From positions 8,866,001 through 8,930,000 of the forward strand of contig JAKZAN010000005.1 of the NCBI GenBank assembly GCA_023053545.1: DNA of 64,000 nucleotides. Reading direction: 5' to 3'. Numbering within the stretch: position 1 is the stretch's first letter; each line of letters begins with the position of its first letter. The notes beneath the pieces were generated by a model. The model was not told the DNA's origin. It searched no databases and saw nothing but the letters and a program-made list of their open reading frames with translations. The position numbers were made by a program, and so were the translations under genes. The DNA is from Lepidurus packardi (lineage: Eukaryota; Arthropoda; Branchiopoda; Notostraca; Triopsidae). Positions 55,897 to 64,000 of this stretch are shown piece by piece.

Positions 55897-58800
55897 ATGA
55901 AGCATAAAAAGGAGAAAAAGAATATCCATGCGCTTATAGCGAAAACCGGCGAAGATAAACGAGCCAATGGCGAGTTCCACTGGGAGAAATTGTCGCCCCA
56001 CCAGTTTCAAACTCTCCAGGATTTAACTTCCTGTAAGTTTGTGAGATAAATCTGAGCCTAATCACAGACTAAGTTCCATTGTTCAAATTGCAAGGATTTT
56101 TTTTTTAAAGATTTTCAAGTTTATTCGAAAGTGGGTATTTTCCTGTCCGTCGTAAAGATTATAAATAGCCATCTTGGAGCTAAAAACGTTGGTTTGGAGA
56201 CGGTTTTCGGTGTTTCAGAGTAAAACAATAGCCTAGGCTCAAACGTTTTATGGGAGATGTTGGGGAGGGAGGGTGGGTAGTTAGAGTGAAACACATCCCA
56301 GCATCTCTGGGTGTAGAACAAGAGATGAAAAGGGGCGTGCGTGACGTCATGGGCTGGTTAGCGATCGATGAGCGAGTTTTGCTGCCACAAAGCTTGAAGA
56401 GGTCAATGATGACGTCACGCCCTCTCTCTCTTCTCTTCCTCTCGCTTCTCTCCTTCTCTCACTCTTCTTTTCCCTTGCATTCGTCGATTTCTGGGAATTC
56501 ACGGGCCAGAAAACTCGGGGGCTAATTAAGAACCTTTTTTGCTATGTTTAGACTCCAGTAAGAAGTTGAGCGACGTTCTGGAAGAATTTACTGGGACGGG
56601 CCCCTTATCCAAGTATAACCCTGATGGCGTAAGCAATCTTTCGATTTAAAAAATTATTATTTAGAAATTGTTAATTTCGATCTTTAACAAGTTTTCACTG
56701 CGTTTGTCTCAGTTTAAGGGCTTCTGTGTGATACATTTTGGTCAAAAATAGATGTATTTACTTTAATAAAAGCGTAGAATGCGTAAATTCAAAGTATATT
56801 TTTCTTTGATTTTTAACCTAGAACTATACGAAAATTCTAGAATTGAAATAGTTATGGTCACGCGGAGCATGACTTGAAATAAAGCGACACGAAGTATCGC
56901 AAATTTGACGTTTCTGTGTGGTTAAGGCACACTTTAAGATCGGTGAATACAACATAAAAAAAATCAAACGAAAAAGTGAGCGCGAGCTACTGAAGGCTAT
57001 ACTCAATAGGCTAAAGCAAGGCACGTTTAATCCGGGTCATTATTGAAACCAATGCGTGTAAAATTTTGAATATTTTGTATACCAGTCCTCCAAATTGTAG
57101 TATTGTTTACCTCAGGTTAACATTACCAATATATAGAGGGCAAAATCTTCACACAGATGCCAGTTTTTAAAAAAATTGGAAATAGAAATTAGGAATTAGG
57201 TTATAATTTTATTTCTACTTTTCAGGATATTGACTACGAGGGTTTCCAGATGTTTATGGATACGTACTTGGAGCAAAAAACGCCGGATGATTTGTGCAAG
57301 CACTTATTTCTCTCTTTTGTCAAGCGTTCACCAAAAGCCAACCTCGAAGGCAAAGTCATAAAAGTAAAGAAATTGATTTCTTCGTTTTCTTTTCCCCGAA
57401 ACAAATTTGAGTGCTGGAAGTGACACTTCGTTTGTTGTGTTCTTTTCGTAAGGAAATGGCTGTATTGAGCTCCGCTACGGCCTGTGCACCAATTACGGCC
57501 CATAATGCGGCCGGATCGGTGACAAATTTAGCCCAAAACCACGCCCTAGGAGAAGAAAGTGGGCGGTCCCACAGTCACGGTTTGGCGGAGCGTTTGCATG
57601 GGTTAACCGAGCGGTTAACCAACCTGGGACATGCAAGAACTGATTCAGATGCCTCCTCTAGGGGCCGAACGGGTACAAAAATATCATTGTCGGCAGTTTG
57701 AGGTGGTCCCCTATAAAACAAACTTTTGGGTTTAGGGAGTTTGGGGGCGTGTGTGCATCCGATGGTGACGGTAACGCAGATGGGGTCAGGAGATGGACGG
57801 GAAAAGCACTCGAATACGTCTTCATCACCGAGTCATAGTCAAGTCTCGCGAAATTCCTCTCGAAAGTCCAACAATTCCGTCCTCGTATCCAACGGCAAAA
57901 TTGAAGGTAAGAAAGAAATGGTGATTTGAATTTCGTAATGCTCTCTTGCTAAGAATTTTTTTCGTAATATTTTGAATGCTTATCTACGTTAGTTAGATTT
58001 GGATAACTATTATTCCTAATTTTATTTCAAACATCTTTATTTAGCTGAAGTGAAAAATATGGTGCGACGAGCGAGTATTATGGATATCCATAATGTTCGA
58101 GTTGCGTTGAAGAACATCATCTGCTATTTATCGTTGGTAGAAGCTGGACGACCGGAGGATAAATTAGAATGTAACTGTTTTTAACACATTCTGTTCACTA
58201 TATTGAATTTAAATTAACCAAATATTAAAAATTATCTTTCCTTTGAAGTTATGTTTCGGTTGTATGATGCGGACGGAAATGGAGTTTTGGACACGAACGT
58301 ACGTATCTGATTACTTTTGGGAGATTTTTCTTTCGGTTTCTTTCATACGTATTTACGAGTTGATTTTCCAGGAGATTGATTGCATAGTGAATCAAATGAT
58401 GACCGTGGCAGAATACTTGGGCTGGGATGTCTCGGAGCTGAAGCCGGTAATTGGGTTATCAAGGTTATTATTGATGATAAGACATTTTTATGTGTGTTTT
58501 TCTCCCTTATTTTTTTTTTCTAGATCCTGCAAGACATGATGGTAGAAATTGATTATGACAACGATGGGACTGTTTCCCTGGAAGAGTGGAAAAGAGGGGG
58601 AATGACCACCATTCCATTGCTCGTATTGCTTGGACTTGATGCAGTAAGCCTTATTTTTTATGTTCTTTCAGTCTTCCGCGAAGAAAGGCAGTGACTGTTT
58701 GTTTTGCCGGGGATTTAGAATGTTAAGGAAGACGGGAACCATTACTGGCGCTTGAAACATTTCAGTAAGCCCGCTTACTGTAACCTGTGCCTCACAATGC

Positions 58801-61465
58801 TCGTGGGATTGGGCAAGAAAGGCCTTTGTTGTGTTTGTAAGTTAAATCTATTTACTTAAAAAAATTGGGTTTGCTATTCACTGGCAGTTTTTCTTCAGTA
58901 ATATTGCCAGATAAAGCAGTAGTTACAGAGACTATTCTAAATATGTTAAAAGTCTTGCTCTTCAAATGAATTTTCAAAAGCATCTTTTTGTATGTATCTA
59001 CATTAACTAAATAGCGTTTTGTATTACATTTCGCCCAAAACTCGTGAGAAAACCTTGCTACAGTATATATAGTGCAGCTATAACACCGCTAGTAAATGTT
59101 TTAGAAAGCTTTCTCAATCTTTCTTGCTGAAAAAAAAGTTTGCAAATCGATTTCATTCATGTTTGCCATGCTGTATTCCAAACGGACTAAGTTGGATCTT
59201 TTTGCCAGTTTGCAAGTATACGGTTCACGAGCGATGTGTCCAGAGAGCCCCCGCCACATGCATCACCACTTACGTGAAGTCTAAAAAGACGTCACAGGTC
59301 ATGACCCATCACTGGGTGGACGGCAACTGCCGGGGCAAATGCGCCAAATGCCGAAAACCAGTCAAAAACTATAATGGAATCACTGGCTTGCATTGTCGCT
59401 GGTGCCAAATGACGGTACATTACTGCCATTTCTCTTCATTGTTTTTTTCTCTTCTTTCTTGTTTTTAATCCAAACAACAAACGAAGCAAAGCAATATTTT
59501 CTTTTTCTGTTCATAGCTGCACAATCGCTGCGCTTCGCATATCAAGGCAGAATGTACTTTAGGCGAACATCGAGTGCATATTTTACCGCCCACTTCCATT
59601 TGCCCCATGGTTCTCGACCGACAAAAATCCACCTGCAGAGACAGACGTTTACAACATTCCGAAAGTATGTTGCCTTTACCTCTTCCGCCCACGCCCACCA
59701 CAGAAGTAACAACCAAATTCCGCCAAAAAAAAAATTCATTTTCTTAGTTTTAATTTTTAGAACCCCCCGATGTCCTTTCAGATCAGTCCAGTCTCTGGTT
59801 CATTACCTTTGGTGGTGTTCATTAACCCCAAATCAGGGGGCAGACAAGGGGGGCGGATCTTACGGAAATTTCAATCTCTTTTAAATCCTAGACAGGTTTG
59901 TAATCACGAGCTCATGTTTTGATAATACTTTTTTTCTTTGGTTTTCATGTAAATTTGTTTAGGTCTACAATTTAGCCCAAGGTAGCGCGCTACCAGGATT
60001 GCTGATGTTTAAGGATGTCCCTGCCTTTAGGGTAATTTGTTGCGGAGGGGATGGAACCGTGGGTTGGGTTTTGGAAACTATGGGTAAAATTACTTTAAAG
60101 AAAGGAAAAAAAAAAAAAAACAATCTGTAAGTGGTAATGCGTGAATCTTACTTATTAGATCGAGTACAGTTCGCGAATCAACCAGCAGTGGGAATTATAC
60201 CCTTGGGTACCGGCAACGATTTAGCAAGGTGTCTGAGCTGGGGAGGCGGTTACGAAGGCGAATCGATTCACAAAGTGCTCAACAAGATTGCGCGTGCCAC
60301 GCCTGTTATGATGGATCGCTGGCAAATCCAAGTATCCGCCCAACCAACGGATGAAATCTCTAACGAACCTGGGGATGCTATTCCCTATAATATTTTTAAC
60401 AACTACTTCTCGATTGGAGTGGTAAATTTGCTACTTTTTTGAGTACTTGTTTGAGAATTGCGTTACCAAGTTTTGATTTGTTTCTTTTTAGGATGCAGCG
60501 ATTTGTGTAAAGTTCCATGTGGAACGAGAAAGAAACCCAGAGAAGTTTAACAGCAGGATGAAGAATAAGTTGTGGTACTTCGAATTCGCTACATCGGAGA
60601 CTTTCGCTGCGTCGTGCAAAAACCTGCACGAGGATATCGACATCATGTGTGACGGGATAGCCTTAGATTTGGCCAATGGACCGTCCTTACAAGGCATCGC
60701 CTTACTTAACATACCGTACACCCATGGCGGGTCCAACTTATGGGGTGACACCTCTACTAAGAAGCGCTCTTCTCATCCAAATCTAAGTAAGCGATCAGGT
60801 GCCAAAGATCGCGAGCGAGAATTGTCCTCCAATAGTTTCACGTCCATTGATCTCAGTCTCGCCTCACAAGGTAAGATCTTTCCCAACGTTTCATTCTTTT
60901 CGTTTAGCAAGTAGATTCATACTCGGCCATAAAAAAGTTTGACATGAAAGTGTTAAACAGTATCTAGAAACTGTATCGATTTCTAATGTTTCGTTTCAAA
61001 TTCGACATCTAAAAAAATTACGTTGATTGCGGAAGTAATAGAAGCAGCGCAAATTGATTTAAAATCACGAACCGATTCCGTTAGACTGTTATAATTTTCC
61101 TTTATTTCCTTGTTTCTCATCAGATGTTGGAGACAAACTCATAGAAGTAATTGGCCTGGAGAACTGTTTACACATGGGACAAGTTAGGACCGGCTTAAGA
61201 GCCTCGGGCAGAAGATTAGCTCAATGTTCGCATGTCGTCATAAGAACAAGGAAGCGGTTTCCGATGCAAATTGACGGAGAGCCTTGGATGCAATCGCCTT
61301 GCACTGTAAACTTTAAATTTGCTGTAATCTTTTGTATTTCAGTTAAAGTATTTTCGTTTTACTATTTTTCAGATCCAAGTTACACACAAGAACCAAGTAC
61401 CCATGATGAGAGCCCCGCCCCCTAACCGAACCAAAGGATTTTTCAACTTCTTCCGCAAGAAATAG
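55897..61465 (+). CDS. Type I diacylglycerol kinase (alpha/beta/gamma-like)
   Basis: DGK phosphorylates diacylglycerol to phosphatidic acid at membranes; type I enzymes are Ca2+-regulated. Eighteen exons join in phase, from [14 protein letters not shown] at 55897 to the stop at 61465, giving 919 residues. The order is a recoverin-homology region ([31 protein letters not shown]), then a Ser/His-rich linker from two exons (about residues 117-247). Two EF-hands ([16 protein letters not shown], about 291; [15 protein letters not shown], about 336) follow. Two C1 domains come next ([17 protein letters not shown] onward, about 378; [15 protein letters not shown] onward). The catalytic domain has [28 protein letters not shown] (about 603) and [13 protein letters not shown], and the accessory domain has [17 protein letters not shown] and KLWYFEFA. 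Catalytic glycines are intact. The paralogue within type I is not resolved. Confidence 0.95.
56420..56480. repeat. Pyrimidine (CT)-rich tract in DGK intron 1
   Basis: A run of CTCTCT, CTTCTC and TTCCTC groups, upstream of the second exon's acceptor by about 70 bp. It is simple sequence; a role as a splicing enhancer is possible but not shown. Confidence 0.6.
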
Positions 61466-62622
61466 GAATGGAATGACTACCAAACGCTTCTATGTCATTT
61501 TTGTTATTGCGGATAAGGGGCTTGTGGAGTGTTACATGCTTTCAAACTTCAGTGGACAAAATCTTCCTTAAAATGTCTTCGCCAAAAATTTTCTCCACAA
61601 AAAGAGCCAGAAGACGAGTGTGAAAAGAAGAAAAGTTAGGGTCTTCCTATTTAAACCCTTTATTTTTCCTTTTTTGGTCGTTGTTGTTTCCTATTCCTTG
61701 TACACTTTAGTCTCGAAACTCTCTCTCAACCTGGAGAAACATTTTCTAGTCAGTCGTCGCCAAAGACTGAAAACGGGGTGAGAATTTGAATATCCGGTGT
61801 CACGTTTCTTATTATAATTCTAAAAGAAGGTCCAAAAACTCTATAAATCAAGTCCGATTCTTTGCTTTCCACTTGATGGTGCCAGGGCCTCTCTGCAAAA
61901 CAAATATTTCTCAGTCCTTAATTTTGATCACCAAAGTTACATTTCTGTTATTCTTTTTTTAGCTCCAGAAAATACCCTTCTATTCAGATTGTTTTGATAC
62001 CGTTAACCAACCTTTTACATTCCTCGTTGTTCTGGTGTATTATATTCTTAGCGTTTTCGAAATTACAAGAAAGTACGATATCTTTGAAAACGGCGCCGTT
62101 TGCCACACTGCTATATTTAGTTAAAGATTTTTTAATTTCGCGCTCGACTCAGCTTTTCGAGGGTACGGACCGCGATCCGCTCGTCAATTACTACCAATTT
62201 CCATTCGCGGGTTAAGCCATTAAAGATGGCGGATGGTTGTGTATCAATGTAATTAGTGTTTAAACAAGGGCATTTCTACCTATATTTGAATGGATTTCTA
62301 AGTGAAATTAGCTGTTAGACTTAGGATTTATAATGCGTAAGAAATTGGCTCGCGTTTTGAATTGAAAACAAACCGGAAAATCCTCAGTTAGTGTTGGCGG
62401 GAGAAGCCGAGCGTTAGCGTCCTCCCTGGGAAACCCCGCCCCCGATCTGAAATCCAAAAGTGCATCATGTTTTGTTAAATTTGTTGTGAATAGCTTTAGG
62501 TAAGTCCTCTTTCCCTTCATTTTAAACTCTTTAACAGTCTATTGTGTAGGTCTTAGTCCCGAAATTGGGCGTGGGTTGTGTCGTAGTGCGTGTAAATCAA
62601 TTGAAATAAGCAGCAGCAAAGG
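61466..62622. other. Intergenic, DGK 3' UTR and KMT2-like 5' region
   Basis: No coding frame is seen. DGK 3' UTR occupies the first part. GC-richer sequence at about 62140-62470 probably contains the promoter of the next gene. A donor-like GTAAGT near 62501 may mark a 5' UTR intron. Confidence 0.4.
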
Positions 62623-64000
62623 ATGGATCCCACGAAAGAATTGTCAGACCTACCGCCGTACCAGCCGGATTTGCTGTCCAGCATCGACTCTTCTTTGCTG
62701 TTCAGCCATCCCACGATGTTTGGCATAGCTTCTTCACAGCCCAGCCCGAATCCTAGCCTCAGCACCTTCGCTTCAGCCTCCAATTTCCATTTCTCTTCAA
62801 ATGGACTCCTAGGCGATGGATCGTCTCCCTTTTCCGCCCTGCAAGGTGCATTTGGCACAAACAGACGAGGCTCTACTGCCACAAAACGAAGTCCGCAAGG
62901 CAGAGGGCAACGCACTACAGAATTCCGCGGTGTTGGAAATCGTCGCGGAACGAGTAACACCATGAAGTTGAAAAGATTAGCTAGGTATGCACATATAATA
63001 ACTAAATATGATATACGAAAATGTATATGAAAATTATAAGTGTATCTGAAAATTACTTTTTTATTGTGCTAGTGGGTATGGAAAAGGCATTGGACGTGTA
63101 GCTAGAAGGAGTTTGGATAGTTTATCCAGTGTGGGAGGTTCCAGTCTAGAGTTCGGCTGCCAGGATGAATCCCTAGAGGCTGTGAATGAAAAAGGGAATC
63201 TTTTAGATGATTCTATTGAAGTGGAGGAACAGTGGTAAGTTTTCCTATAATAATTTTCTATAAATTTGGTGTTAAAACTGGGTCTATAATATATGGCAGG
63301 GCGGGCAAAATTTGTGCCCTTTGCTGTCACAGTGAACGCAGTCAACTAGGCCAAGGCGAGTTGGTCCGTTTAGAAATCCCTGTAGAGCACGAGATCATGA
63401 AACAAGCCTACAAAAGTATTTCTTTAGCGGAAGACTCGAGTTCGAATGGCGAAAAACTACTCAAGCCTCCCACTCTACCTAAAAAACCTCGTCTTTCAAT
63501 CAAAAGCAGGTATATCAATCAAAAGCAAATCAAGAGCAGGCCCTTTCCTCCTTTGCGTCACATTTTCGAGTGTTTTTTTTTTGGTGCTATTTTTTGCTAC
63601 CTACTAATACTTTCGTAGGCGTTCTAGTTCGGTGGCTGGCGAAGCATCCTTGTCGGAACTCCAAGAAGAGCTGAACATGGTCGGATATAGTGAAGAACCC
63701 GATCTAGCTTCTGTGTTTGAACCTACAGGTTACTTAATTTGACGATTTTCACAGATCTGTTCTAATTTTATGTGTTTAGGGCATTTTTACGTTCATCATT
63801 GGTGTGGCATGTGGTGTGTGGGCGGGGCCTCGGCACCAGCTTCTTTTCCCAGTCCTTTGCAATTAGCCTTAGTCATTGGACAGTGCGTTTCGAGACGTTG
63901 CAACTATTGTTCGGGTCTTGGAGCTAGTTTGCCTTGCGCGTACCCCAACTGTGCACAAAGTTTCCATTGGCCTTGCGCAATAGCCTCGGGCTCATTCCTC
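62623..64000 (+). CDS. KMT2C/KMT2D-like extended PHD finger protein, 5' part
   Basis: Five exons (62623-62984, 63073-63234, 63300-63509, 63619-63728, 63780 to the window end) stay in phase; the gene continues past 64000. The N-terminus MDPTKELSDLPPYQPDLLSS is Ser/Pro-rich and unstructured. The recognised part is an extended PHD: ICALCCHSERSQLGQGELV, then a 100-residue spacer. It ends with YVHHWCGMWCVGG, LALVIGQCVSRRCNYCSG, LGASLPCAYPNCAQSFHWPC and AIASGSFL. This Cys4HisCys2His arrangement with GAS-C and FHxPCA fits the N-terminal ePHD of MLL3/MLL4 (trr/Lpt) histone H3K4 methyltransferase complexes. Other ePHD proteins (PHF-type) remain possible, because only the first domain is visible. Confidence 0.55.

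Overview
This is a eukaryotic, spliced, gene-rich window from an animal. The genes for Prickle, Rictor, type I diacylglycerol kinase, TMEM59 and chymotrypsin-like serine proteases make it metazoan. Degenerate CCTAA/TTAGG-like tracts inside two transposons, and the Tigger and hAT repeats, point towards an arthropod, but I cannot name the lineage. Many introns are short (about 60-150 bp) with canonical GT-AG ends, so most gene models below were built by joining exons in phase by eye.

Region 1 (1-6.8 kb): an apparently gene-free stretch, then prickle (PET, three LIM domains, C-terminal CAAX box), with its first coding exon unresolved. Region 2 (6.9-14.2 kb) is a transposon nest: a Tigger/pogo-like relic holding a CENP-B-type helix-turn-helix remnant and a foldback element, directly followed by a 6 kb element flanked by TTAA. 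That element encodes a Mutator-like DDE transposase fused to a YqaJ nuclease, plus antisense ORFs. Region 3 (14.4-19.5 kb): RTCA and the minor-spliceosome gene SNRNP25 head to head, then an AT-hook HMGA-like gene. Region 4 (21.2-32.4 kb): rictor on the minus strand with a WSC-type secreted-protein gene apparently nested in its last intron; a BET1L-like Golgi SNARE; and CENP-P and DIMT1 head to head. Region 5 (33-38.3 kb): a TMEM59-family gene and a lipid phosphate phosphatase with two alternative copies of exon 2.

Region 6 (39-48.7 kb) is accessory: two decayed Jockey-like non-LTR retrotransposon copies, a broken serine protease gene and its intact paralogue. The paralogue has lost catalytic His and Ser, so it is a pseudoprotease. 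The second retrotransposon copy is split by two hAT-type elements with exact 8-bp target duplications. One carries an unrecognised ORF; the other has long G/C runs near its ends. Region 7 (49.4-61.5 kb): fizzy-related/Cdh1 (FZR1), with a tRNA-Leu(CAA) gene and a Tigger-like MITE in its introns, and an 18-exon type I diacylglycerol kinase. Region 8 (62.6-64 kb): the 5' part of a gene with an extended PHD finger, probably KMT2C/KMT2D-like, running off the window.

The housekeeping genes do not form one pathway. Two divergent pairs (RTCA/SNRNP25 and CENP-P/DIMT1) probably share promoters. Domain calls rest on recalled family consensus; no database search was run.
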